Below are positions 55,419 to 64,000 of a stretch of 64,000 nt of DNA, one piece after another. The position numbers were made by a program, and so were the translations under genes. Positions within the stretch are counted from its first letter, which is position 1. Each line of letters begins with the position of its first letter. The stretch comes from Ilyomonas sp965199845 (GTDB taxonomy: Bacteria; Bacteroidota; Bacteroidia; Chitinophagales; Chitinophagaceae), in NCBI GenBank assembly GCA_965199845.1, contig CBDATZ010000045.1, positions 57,450 to 121,449 on the forward strand, read 5' to 3'. The notes beneath the pieces were generated by a model, which saw nothing but the letters and a program-made list of their open reading frames with translations, did no database searches and was not told the DNA's origin.

Positions 55419-56852
55419 ATGAAACAGCATCTTTTCTTTTTATTAATTGCCATTTTGTACATCACAACCATATGTGCGCAAACAACAGTTTTAAGTGTCC
55501 AAATAAACTACTATAAAAGTGATACGATAAAATTTGTTTTGCAAAGAAATGTAATAGCCAGACAATTTGAAACGCATTTAATTTCTGTTACGGATGGTAA
55601 ATTTTCAGATACTTTCCATCTTACTCAACCCACATATTTTTATACTAATGACGGTTCTAATTATGTTAGTGGTCTTTTAGAGCCAAATGATAACATCACT
55701 ATTTCATACGATGCTGAAAACATGAAGGCTTCGTTGAAAGTCAGGGGTAAAGGCAGCGAAAAAACTTCATTTGTAAATTCTCTTGTTCAATTAAAGCTCT
55801 TTAGACGACTCACGGAACAAGTGCCTGTTGCAACAGCAAACAAATATCCTTTTGACTATCTGTTTCATTACTCTGACAGTATTGGCAATACACTGTTCAG
55901 TAAGTTAGATTCAATAAAGCCTTTCATGAAAATGGAAAGCTATGATTTACTTAGAGCAGATATTACAGCTACGGTAATGGGAAACAGATATCGCAGCGTT
56001 GGATTAATTCATCACGAAACCATCAGTGAAACTTTACGTAAGAGGAAAAGTGAACTGACTAATGCGTCTGTATTATATCTTCAGCATATACTAAGCTTCG
56101 ACAAAACGATGTTTTATTCACCCAGTTATCTCAATGAAGTTTATAACATACTTTCTTTAGACTATGATGGATTGATACTGTCAAGTCAAATGGAGCCTGA
56201 TGTTACAAAGAAATATGACTATTTACATTCTCGTTTACCTTCAACATTATGCATTCCTGTATTGACGCTTTTTCTTAGTCACGACATTGATAATTTAAGA
56301 CAAACTGCTAATATAGAAAGTATACGAACTGTTATTCAACGCACATATCAAAACCAGAAAGATTCTGTTTATAAAAATTATATAAAAGGCAGATTTGAAG
56401 ATGCTGTTAGTTTTAAGAAAGGCATGGATGCACCGGACTTCGTTTTACAAGATGAAGATGGTAATGCGGTTTCTCTTTCGTCCTTTACAGGCAAAGTAAT
56501 TTATTTAGACTTCTGGTATGCTGCCTGCGGACCATGCCATGTATTATTTCAAACTCTTGAACCAATTAAGAAGTATTATTTAAACAGTAAGGATGTAGTT
56601 TTTCTTTGTGTATCAATTGATCCAAAAGTTGTTTGGAAGAAGGCTCTGAAACAATACCACATTGAAGGGTATCATGTATTTACCCAGGATAAAGGAGAAA
56701 ATCACCCGGTTATCAAAGCATATAAAGTAGCCGGTTATCCAGCGACTTATCTAGTTGACAAGAATGGAAAAATATTTATGGCAAATCCTTCAAACGATCC
56801 AGAACTACTTCAAAAAGAAATGGAAGACGCATTGGCTGTAGAAAACAATTAA
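55419..56852 (+). CDS. TlpA-like thioredoxin-fold protein with N-terminal DUF4369-like region
   Basis: The protein has 477 residues from ATG at 55419; signal peptide ends near TICAQ. The N-terminal 330 residues form a beta then helical region common in Bacteroidota TlpA-like proteins. The C-terminal domain has GMDAPDFVLQDEDGNAVSLS and the redox pair YAACGPCH near residues 364-371, then VAGYPATYLVDKNG (cis-Pro). It should act in the periplasm in disulphide reduction or cytochrome assembly. It stands alone. Confidence 0.88.
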   Translation: MKQHLFFLLIAILYITTICAQTTVLSVQINYYKSDTIKFVLQRNVIARQFETHLISVTDGKFSDTFHLTQPTYFYTNDGSNYVSGLLEPNDNITISYDAENMKASLKVRGKGSEKTSFVNSLVQLKLFRRLTEQVPVATANKYPFDYLFHYSDSIGNTLFSKLDSIKPFMKMESYDLLRADITATVMGNRYRSVGLIHHETISETLRKRKSELTNASVLYLQHILSFDKTMFYSPSYLNEVYNILSLDYDGLILSSQMEPDVTKKYDYLHSRLPSTLCIPVLTLFLSHDIDNLRQTANIESIRTVIQRTYQNQKDSVYKNYIKGRFEDAVSFKKGMDAPDFVLQDEDGNAVSLSSFTGKVIYLDFWYAACGPCHVLFQTLEPIKKYYLNSKDVVFLCVSIDPKVVWKKALKQYHIEGYHVFTQDKGENHPVIKAYKVAGYPATYLVDKNGKIFMANPSNDPELLQKEMEDALAVENN

Positions 56853-57147
56853 CCGCTTTATGATAAAGCCTGGCAATTACACTTATTTTTCCTATTTGGC
56901 AGCCTGCATTAAGTGGCTTGCTGCAATGTTGACAGCATTCACAAATGGAATTATAGTTTTATTTCTTCCATCATTTTATTAGTTATATCAAAAAGCTTAG
57001 AACAACAGTGCTAATACTCTTGTATGAATTATACGTTGCCAAATCGTTATCAAATTATAAACTTAACGATATGAAATTATTAAGACCAATCATTATGGCA
57101 TAGAGACTTGAGAATATATACAAACTTTGCATTCTAACCGTGAATGA
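56853..57147. other. gap without visible features
   Basis: About 295 bp of AT-rich sequence; no gene or repeat detected. Confidence 0.4.
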
Positions 57148-58443
57148 ATGAAGTTAATTCTAAAGTATTTTACCATTCTATTACTATGCGTTACCTTTTC
57201 CCAGCCCCTGTCAGCACAAACACAAAATCCTGATTTTAAATACAAATTCATTACTAATAACGGAGATTTCGTTTCTTCTAAAAATTACTATCTGATAACG
57301 CTTTTTCAGGCATTACCAGATGTAAAAAAGCTTCTTGATTATGATAAGCAACTTTCTTTTATTGCTACAACAAAAAGCGATTCCTTATCTATAGCACTTG
57401 CTAACTGTAAACGCAACGGCAGTTGTTATATAGAGCGAATGAAATTTAGTCAGTCAGAAATAGAAGCTGTTGGCAAACGTTTGGGCGAATTATATCAACC
57501 ACGAAATGCGCTGGGCAAGTTAATTAGCAATCATTTGATTCCTTCCGGCAGATATATTTTGCTGCAAAATCTCTCCCCTAAAGATATGCTGGAAAAAGCT
57601 TGGGAACAGGATGCAAAAAGTATCAACTATTGTCTTGACGTTTATGCCGGTGGCAGCAAGCCTAACTACCCGCTGATTGATTCAATTTCATTTAATACAA
57701 AAGACAGCCGCGACAGTAATGTTTATCTCAACAACTATATAAGTCTGTTGTACGATGCTGCTTCACTGGTATCTGCCGATTCAGCAGATGGCGCGTCTTT
57801 CTTTTCCATTCCGTTCCACTCTGCACTGCTGTTTCTCCAAATGAATGAACGAACACAAGCCGGAGATTATGAGCCGATGGAAGAAGGTGAAAATAAAGCG
57901 GCTGTTGATAAAATAAAATCACTCAATTGGAATAAATATAAATATTCTGTAATTCTTGTGCCGGGTGCTGGTCCTGAAGAATCCGGCGTGCCGCTGAGTG
58001 CAGAAGGTATAATACGGTGCCGCCTTGCTGCTATACAGTATCAAAAGGGACTTGCGCCTTTCATTATGACTTCGGGAGGCAAAGTACATCCGTACAAAAC
58101 AAAATACTGCGAAGCTTTGGAGATGAAACATTACCTGACAAATCAACTGTACATAACTGCTGATGCCATTATTATAGAGCCGCATGCCAGGCATACGACC
58201 ACCAATATGCGCAATGCAGCCCGGCTGATTTTTAAATATGGTATACCATTTACCAAGCCTGCTGTAACCTGTACCACCAAAGCGCAAAGCACCTGGATAG
58301 GTACAACATTAACCGAGCGCTGCAAGCGTGAACTTAACGAAGTTCCTTATAAAATCGGGCAACTGTTAAATGAAAACGTAGTTGAGTTTTTTCCATTAAT
58401 CGAAGCTTTACAGGTTGACCCCGACGAGCCGATGGATCCATAA
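57148..58443 (+). CDS. YdcF / DUF218-family secreted protein
   Basis: This 431-residue protein has a signal peptide (ending QPLSAQ) and a long N-terminal helical part. The C-terminal DUF218 domain reads YSVILVPGAGPEESGVPLS, PFIMTSGGKVHP and IIEPHARHTTTNMRNAARLI. DUF218 proteins (YdcF, SanA, ElyC) act in envelope biology; some bind nucleotide-sugar-like ligands. The extended N-terminus is unusual for the family. It may be cotranscribed with the next gene 50 bp downstream. Confidence 0.85.
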   Translation: MKLILKYFTILLLCVTFSQPLSAQTQNPDFKYKFITNNGDFVSSKNYYLITLFQALPDVKKLLDYDKQLSFIATTKSDSLSIALANCKRNGSCYIERMKFSQSEIEAVGKRLGELYQPRNALGKLISNHLIPSGRYILLQNLSPKDMLEKAWEQDAKSINYCLDVYAGGSKPNYPLIDSISFNTKDSRDSNVYLNNYISLLYDAASLVSADSADGASFFSIPFHSALLFLQMNERTQAGDYEPMEEGENKAAVDKIKSLNWNKYKYSVILVPGAGPEESGVPLSAEGIIRCRLAAIQYQKGLAPFIMTSGGKVHPYKTKYCEALEMKHYLTNQLYITADAIIIEPHARHTTTNMRNAARLIFKYGIPFTKPAVTCTTKAQSTWIGTTLTERCKRELNEVPYKIGQLLNENVVEFFPLIEALQVDPDEPMDP

Positions 58444-58492
58444 AGCAATGATTTGTAACCAATATTTTATGCCAATAACAAAGTATTTGTTT

Positions 58493-59362
58493 ATGACAAA
58501 AATTACAATTTTTCTTCTCATTCTAACAGTAGCAGTAGCATCTTTTCAGTTGCAGCCACAAATGTCTATCAAACAGTCATTCATTTTTGATTCGTTAGGT
58601 GCCTGCCAAGGTGCTTCTTATCAAAACGGCAATGTGTTTTTATATGGCGACAGAGAAGTTGGTGTGATACGAAAATACAGGCCTGGTGGAGATAGTCTGC
58701 AATATCTAAATCAGGAAATAAAATTAACGCTTAATGATACCGATGTAATCAATCATCCAACCGGCATAGCTTATCACGAAGGCTTTCCGTTCTTTATGGG
58801 AAACAGTATTCGCTTAAATAAACAAGGAACCTTATGGAGAGCGATAATCTATTATATTGATTGGGAAAACTTACAAAAGACAGGAACGCTCGATGGTAAC
58901 TTGCTGAACACGATTGAAGATGATGCATGTATACAGGGAACTCGCCCTGAATATGTAAAATACTACGGCAAATGGTATGTAGCAACAGCCGATTATGGCA
59001 ATAAAGGAAATGAAGTGCGTTTGTATAACCCCGAAGCTTTACGTAAAGCCAAGAAAACAACTGATGCCGGTGTGCTATATAAAAAATTTACCTGCACACC
59101 ATGGGTACAAAACCTGTATTGGATGAACGATAAAGGCATACTTATATTAATTCAGAATCAAACAGAAGGCAGGAAATGGCGGTTCACTTATGTGGATTTA
59201 GAAAAGTCGATTAAGTCAGGTAAGCAATCTATCATTAAGGAAGTTGATATTGACCGTAGCGATGAACTGGAAGGATTCACTTTTTTACCTGATATGAACA
59301 AAGGCATCGCGGTAACATCATCCAGAAAAAGTAACGTGAATCTGATGAATACCGGCTGGTAG
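58493..59362 (+). CDS. secreted beta-rich protein of unknown function
   Basis: The protein has 289 residues from ATG at 58493, where a signal peptide (MTKITIFLLILTVAVASFQ) begins; earlier in-frame starts overlap the previous gene. Repeating short beta units such as GASYQNGNVFLYGDREVGVI and VKYYGKWYVATADYGNKGNE suggest a beta-propeller. The C-terminal SDELEGFTFLPDMNKGIAV resembles propeller closing strands. No catalytic motif is seen. A periplasmic binding or hydrolase role is possible. Confidence 0.68.
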   Translation: MTKITIFLLILTVAVASFQLQPQMSIKQSFIFDSLGACQGASYQNGNVFLYGDREVGVIRKYRPGGDSLQYLNQEIKLTLNDTDVINHPTGIAYHEGFPFFMGNSIRLNKQGTLWRAIIYYIDWENLQKTGTLDGNLLNTIEDDACIQGTRPEYVKYYGKWYVATADYGNKGNEVRLYNPEALRKAKKTTDAGVLYKKFTCTPWVQNLYWMNDKGILILIQNQTEGRKWRFTYVDLEKSIKSGKQSIIKEVDIDRSDELEGFTFLPDMNKGIAVTSSRKSNVNLMNTGW

Positions 59363-59449
59363 TTTATAGGATTAAAACAAGTGTTTTCTAACTTCTTTTA
59401 TCCATTATACAAACTCAAATGAGTAATTCGTAAAACAAACTGGTTTCCT

Positions 59450-62400
59450 ATGAAAAAGAAAGATTTACTACATGTGTTATGTACCGTAACCAAATGTGTT
59501 CGGTTGTCGGGAATCGCTTTGTTATTGTGTTTCCTGTACTGTTTGCCACAACTGGCAAAAGCCGGCGATTATGATGTTCCTCCAATTACTGTAAAAGGAA
59601 GGGTAACCGATGTAAAGAACCAACCACTGCCGGGCGTTAGCGTAACGATCAAAAGTACAAAATATGCTACTTCAACTGATGCGGCAGGCAGATATAGTAT
59701 AAGTGTTGACCAGGGTGATACCCTTCTGTTCTCATATACCAGTTATACCGATCAAACAGTAGCTGCTACACAAACAACGCTCAACGTTACTTTGCAGGAA
59801 TCATTCAACCAGTTACAGGAAGTATCTGTTGGTTATACGCGTTTGCGTAAAAGTGATATTACAGGTGCTATTTCCAGTGTAAAAGCCAGTGAACTGAATC
59901 TTTCTACACCTACGCTTAGTCAGGCATTGGTAGGCAAGGTAGCAGGTGTTCAGGTATCGCAGGTAAGTGGCGCGCCTTATTCGGGTGCTAAAATAAGAGT
60001 GCGTGGTATTGGTTCTATCAATGCTAGTTCTGAACCCTTATATGTAATAGACGGCTATGCCGTTGGTGGAAATGTAAGTCAGGGTCAAGGTAATGGTGGA
60101 AACGCTACAAACGGCTACAATCCCGGTACAGCAGGTAACGATATTTTTATTAATCCTGATGATATTGAGTCTATTGAAATTCTAAAAGACGCAGCCTCCG
60201 CAGCCATCTATGGTTCACGCGCTTCAGGCGGGGTTGTGATTATTACCACCAAACGTGGTAAACAAGGCAAGGGAACGCTTACCTACGATTATCAGCTTAG
60301 CATGCAGCAGTTGGCACATAAGGTTAAACTGCTTAACGCCAATCAGTTTACCGATTTGTTTGTAAATGGAAGAAATGCCAACTACAAAGACATTCTTACA
60401 GCAAAAGGTATTGCCTGGGACGATTCGTTTTATTCTGATGATAATGCTACCCGTGTTCAAAAAGCAGGGCAAACGGCAACCAATTGTTCTGTGTGTATTA
60501 TTAAAGATTTGTACGATTTTCAAAATCAGCAAATTATTCAGCCACAATACAACACCGACTGGCAAGACGTATTGTACGATAATGCATGGGTACAACGCCA
60601 TAACCTTTCTTTCTCAGGCGGCTCGCAAAACGTTCGTTACTTTATAAGTGGCGGCTATTTAGATCAGCCGGGTATCTTAAATAGTACGTATCAAAAGCGC
60701 ATCAACTTAAGGGCAAACGTAGATGCTGATGTTACCAAACGCCTGAAAGTTTCTGCCAGTGCTTTTATAACCAATACTGAAAACCGCGAAGTGCAGGAAG
60801 GTCGTTTTAATAATGGTCCAATCCTTGGCGTCCTTGTTTATATGCCTATATTTCCTGCTTTCCATGAAGATGGATCGCTTGTTTTGGCAAATGAAGGCGC
60901 TGGTGCTCAATTTGATGGCTTCAGCTATGCCTTTCAGGGAATTGAAAATCCATTGGCTTTGGCGCAACGTGTGAAAATCACGCGCAAAGGCACGCGTTCT
61001 ACTTATAACGCCAGTGCTACTTACCAAATTTATAAAGACCTTTCTTTTAGAGTTAATCTTGGCGGAGAAAATTATAACGAGAAATACGAGTATTACTATC
61101 CAACCAATCTCAGCAATGGCATCAACCCGGCCGGTTCAAGTCAATCAGTGTTAGCAGCCAATGCTTCTACCCAAAATTTGAATATACAAGACAGGTTAGC
61201 AGAGTTTACTTTCAATTACAAAAAGCAATTCAACAAACATAGTCTCGACTTGCTGGCTGGTTATACGGCTCAAGAAACCACATCAGATATTGTAGCCATA
61301 GTAGCGAGAAATTTTACTAATGATTTGGTGCCGGAAATTACTGCCGGTGGTGCGAACGCAAGTGATTTTTACAAATTGAGCAATACCGGAAAATCTAACA
61401 CTACATTAGTATCATGGCTGGGACGTGCTGTGTACAATTTTGACAGAAGATATTTTCTTACCGGCTCTTTCCGTGCTGATGCTTCTTCCCGTTTTGGTCC
61501 GAAAAACCGGTGGGGTAATTTTGGGTCTGTATCAGCTGGCTGGACAGTTTCTAACGAATCATTCTATCACGACTGGTTAGGCAAAAATTCTATTTTGAAG
61601 TTGCGTGCCAGCTGGGGTTTAACAGGCAACAACAATATTCCGAACTATGGCTATCAACAAAGCTTAACGAGTTCTGGTGGTGTAGTATATGGAGGTACGG
61701 TGTACAACGGTATCTGGCCGGGTGGTATTGCCGATGACAGGCTCGGATGGGAATCTACTTCTCAGTTTAACTTCGGTTTCGATATCACTACACTCAACAA
61801 TCGCTTATCGCTTATCGGTAACTATTACATCAGTCATTCTTACGATTTATTGTACAATCAAAATGTATCTGCTCTTACCGGTGGCTCGTCTGTTCTTACC
61901 AATCTCCGCAATTCAAACATTCGCAACAATGGTTTCGATTTGCAACTGGATGTAAAGCTGATAGAAACCAAAAGTTTCAACCTCAATTTTAGCGGTAACA
62001 TTAATGTAAATCAAAATAAAGTGCTTAGCCTTGGTGGTGCAAGCGAAATACAAACCAACGGAGCAGAAAGAAGTTACATTACACACGTAACCCGTGTGGG
62101 CGATCCGGTAGGTTCTTTCTATGGATTGGAAGTAGCAGGCATGGTTCGCGAAAAAGATCTGGCGAATGTAAATGCTGATTTGGGTGTTTACAAAGCAAAC
62201 GGTAACAAATTCCCGGCAGGTTATAAGCTGCTTGGTTTCCCGATTTCGACTTATTCAACCACGCCTCTTGAGGCTGGTGATTTGTATTTTAAAGATAAAA
62301 ATGGTGATGGATTAATTACCGATGCTGATAAAGATGTGATTGGCTCTCCGTATGCCGATTTTACGTATGGTTTTGGTATAACTGCCAACTACAATTTTGT

Positions 62401-62866
62401 TGATTTCAATGCTTCCTTCAATGGTAGCCAGGGCAACCAGATTTTGGATGGTCAGGATTACTATATCCGCAACATGGAAGGCTCTGGTAATAATTATGCT
62501 GTGGTAGACGACCGTTACCGCAGTGAAACCGATCCGGGTAATGGTCATGAATACCGGGCATCGCGTGGCGGTACGCAAAGCAACAGCACCCGTTTATCTA
62601 CTTATTATTTACAGGATGGTTCCTTCCTGCGCTGTACCAATCTTACACTCGGTTTTGATGCATCAAAAGTTGCCTTCGTAAAAAGAGCTGGTATTGGTGG
62701 TCTGCGTTTGTATGTATCGGTTGATAATGCCTTTACGATTACAAAATATTTAGGCTATAATCCTGAAGTTGATTTCAATAATGGTTCTAACCTAACGCCG
62801 GGTGTTGATTATGGTAAATATCCATTGATACGTTCCTATAATGTAGGCGCTAAAATTCAATTGTAA
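59450..62866 (+). CDS. SusC/RagA-family TonB-linked outer-membrane receptor
   Basis: This 1138-residue protein has signal-like MKKKDLLHVLCTVTKC with a hydrophobic core and cleavage near AKAG, then a CarboxypepD-like domain (VKGRVTDVKNQPLPGVSV). The plug has VRGIGSINASSEPLYVIDGY and AAIYGSRASGGVVIITTKRG, the SusC hallmark, and a large barrel ending in an aromatic-poor strand (YNVGAKIQL). With the SusD-like lipoprotein it forms a pump that takes up oligosaccharide or peptide. No glycoside hydrolase is in the window to identify the ligand. Confidence 0.96.
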   Translation: MKKKDLLHVLCTVTKCVRLSGIALLLCFLYCLPQLAKAGDYDVPPITVKGRVTDVKNQPLPGVSVTIKSTKYATSTDAAGRYSISVDQGDTLLFSYTSYTDQTVAATQTTLNVTLQESFNQLQEVSVGYTRLRKSDITGAISSVKASELNLSTPTLSQALVGKVAGVQVSQVSGAPYSGAKIRVRGIGSINASSEPLYVIDGYAVGGNVSQGQGNGGNATNGYNPGTAGNDIFINPDDIESIEILKDAASAAIYGSRASGGVVIITTKRGKQGKGTLTYDYQLSMQQLAHKVKLLNANQFTDLFVNGRNANYKDILTAKGIAWDDSFYSDDNATRVQKAGQTATNCSVCIIKDLYDFQNQQIIQPQYNTDWQDVLYDNAWVQRHNLSFSGGSQNVRYFISGGYLDQPGILNSTYQKRINLRANVDADVTKRLKVSASAFITNTENREVQEGRFNNGPILGVLVYMPIFPAFHEDGSLVLANEGAGAQFDGFSYAFQGIENPLALAQRVKITRKGTRSTYNASATYQIYKDLSFRVNLGGENYNEKYEYYYPTNLSNGINPAGSSQSVLAANASTQNLNIQDRLAEFTFNYKKQFNKHSLDLLAGYTAQETTSDIVAIVARNFTNDLVPEITAGGANASDFYKLSNTGKSNTTLVSWLGRAVYNFDRRYFLTGSFRADASSRFGPKNRWGNFGSVSAGWTVSNESFYHDWLGKNSILKLRASWGLTGNNNIPNYGYQQSLTSSGGVVYGGTVYNGIWPGGIADDRLGWESTSQFNFGFDITTLNNRLSLIGNYYISHSYDLLYNQNVSALTGGSSVLTNLRNSNIRNNGFDLQLDVKLIETKSFNLNFSGNINVNQNKVLSLGGASEIQTNGAERSYITHVTRVGDPVGSFYGLEVAGMVREKDLANVNADLGVYKANGNKFPAGYKLLGFPISTYSTTPLEAGDLYFKDKNGDGLITDADKDVIGSPYADFTYGFGITANYNFVDFNASFNGSQGNQILDGQDYYIRNMEGSGNNYAVVDDRYRSETDPGNGHEYRASRGGTQSNSTRLSTYYLQDGSFLRCTNLTLGFDASKVAFVKRAGIGGLRLYVSVDNAFTITKYLGYNPEVDFNNGSNLTPGVDYGKYPLIRSYNVGAKIQL

Positions 62867-62892
62867 GTTAAAACAAACTAAAGCATTACAGT

Positions 62893-64000
62893 ATGAAAAC
62901 ATTCTTTTTTATAGCGTCCGCTGCCACTATTTTAATGCTGGCCGGGTGCAAAAAATCATTTTTAGAACAAGCAAATCCAAATGCCGCGCCGGTTGATGCG
63001 GGTTACAACACCGAAAGCGATATTGCTACTAATGTTAACGGCGTGTATCAGGCGCTGCGCAGTTCTAACTGTGTAGGAGAAGGAGCGCAATTGTGGACAG
63101 ACGACCGTGCCGATGATATTAATACCACCGACAACCAGTCAAACAATGGAGAACCTTTTCAGTTTACTGCTTTTTCACTTGTACCCAGCAACACCTATTT
63201 GTACAGCCATTGGTCGGCGCTTTATGCACCTATTGCGAGAGCCAATCTTGTTTTATCATTCATTGACAATGTTTCTTTTGCAAGTGAAGACACAAAGAAC
63301 CAGTATATAGCAGAAATGAAATTCATTCGCGCTTACATGTACTTCCATCTTGTGCGCGAGTTTGGTGCTGTGCCATTGGTTACAGAGCGTCTTACCGATC
63401 CTGAACAGGCACTTGCTCTTACCAATCGTGTAAGCCGCGATTCTATTTATACACAAATTGTAAGCGACCTTAAAGATGTTCTTGCCAGCCCGCTGCCAGT
63501 AATTCAGCCTTCTGCTAATAACGGTCGTGCCTCTTTGCAGGCAGCTAATGCTTTCCTTGGTCAGGTTTATCTTACTATGGCTACCACATTGACTGAAACA
63601 CCATCGGCAGAATACTTAAACAATGCACGTGATTATTTACTTGCCTGTTATGCGCAACGTACATTCGGAAGCTTGTCTGAAATACCTTTCCCCGATGTAT
63701 TCGATGTAACCAAGAAAAACAATATGCCCGAAATTATCTGGCGTATTTCATACAGGCAGGGCGATGCCAACTATTCATCTGGTTTGGCAAGAGATAACCA
63801 GGCAAAAGGAGAAACGATTAATTCTTTGTTTCCTTCACAAGGTTCGGGAGGACTTTTTACACAAGATCTGCTGAATGAGTTTGAGCCAAATGATATTCGC
63901 ACCGATTTCTCAATTAAGTATGCCGCCGCTACAGGCAGATACTTTATTACCAAATTTCGCGATGCCAGTGCCGCTGCCAGTACCTTAGGTTATGGAGGAA
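62893..64000 (+). CDS. SusD/RagB-family lipoprotein, 3' end beyond window
   Basis: Open from ATG at 62893 to the window edge (about 369 residues). The lipobox LMLAGC is followed by KKSFLEQANPN, the standard SusD start. IATNVNGVYQALRSSN, AEMKFIRAYMYFHLVREFG (TPR helix) and IWRISYRQGD match the SusD core. It is the surface lid of the SusC pore and binds the ligand. It lies 26 bp after the SusC gene. Confidence 0.95.
   Translation, partial: MKTFFFIASAATILMLAGCKKSFLEQANPNAAPVDAGYNTESDIATNVNGVYQALRSSNCVGEGAQLWTDDRADDINTTDNQSNNGEPFQFTAFSLVPSNTYLYSHWSALYAPIARANLVLSFIDNVSFASEDTKNQYIAEMKFIRAYMYFHLVREFGAVPLVTERLTDPEQALALTNRVSRDSIYTQIVSDLKDVLASPLPVIQPSANNGRASLQAANAFLGQVYLTMATTLTETPSAEYLNNARDYLLACYAQRTFGSLSEIPFPDVFDVTKKNNMPEIIWRISYRQGDANYSSGLARDNQAKGETINSLFPSQGSGGLFTQDLLNEFEPNDIRTDFSIKYAAATGRYFITKFRDASAAASTLGYGG

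Noticed and set aside
1..64000. CRISPR array or ribosomal RNA genes
   Set aside because: No regularly spaced direct repeats with unique spacers and no rRNA-like conserved stretches were found by eye.

Overview
The window looks like a chromosome of a Bacteroidota bacterium, probably in the Chitinophagaceae or a near relative. The evidence is moderate-to-low GC, many TonB-dependent receptors with CarboxypepD-like N-terminal plugs, a SusC/SusD pair, many LxxC-type lipoproteins, and a CTnDOT-type tra/mob module. No rRNA and no complete tRNA is visible.

Region 1 (1-15.1 kb) has a phosphorus-acquisition theme: a TonB-dependent receptor cut by the window edge, a PiT phosphate transporter, a secreted phosphoesterase with a di-haem peroxidase behind it, and a coupled operon of TonB receptor, beta-helix lipoprotein and histidine phosphatase. 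Three of these units carry 11-bp-periodic TTA repeats about 33-70 bp before the start codon, arranged like a Pho box, which suggests one phosphate-responsive regulon. Two paralogous small acidic proteins of unknown function (2603 and 8778) lie among them.

Region 2 (15.1-23.5 kb) is a scarred accessory segment: a headless IS110 transposase, the tail of an IS3-type transposase, a long AT-rich gene for a STAND-like NTPase with a TPR-like middle (a candidate defence or sensor protein), a tyrosine recombinase, and the 3' fragment of a CAT-anticodon tRNA with its terminator.

Region 3 (23.5-41.6 kb) is a decayed conjugative element. Transfer genes traE-traN run on the minus strand, and mobA, mobB and mobC on the plus strand, with a RadC-like protein and a primase-like protein between them. 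traM has an in-frame stop, traE has lost its 5' end to an IS scar, and traA-D are absent, so self-transfer is doubtful. A nested hairpin before mobA is a good oriT candidate.

Region 4 (41.6-52 kb) holds an intact-looking RND efflux operon behind a broken TetR-family gene. Pseudogenes follow: a phosphoketolase fragment, a phosphotransferase broken at an A8 tract, and a HAD hydrolase split by an IS982-family element.

Region 5 (52-64 kb) is ordinary chromosome: a nuclease-like protein with a lamin-tail domain, a methyltransferase, a small zinc-binding protein, a TlpA-like thioredoxin, a YdcF-like protein, a secreted protein of unknown function, and a SusC/SusD pair cut by the window end.
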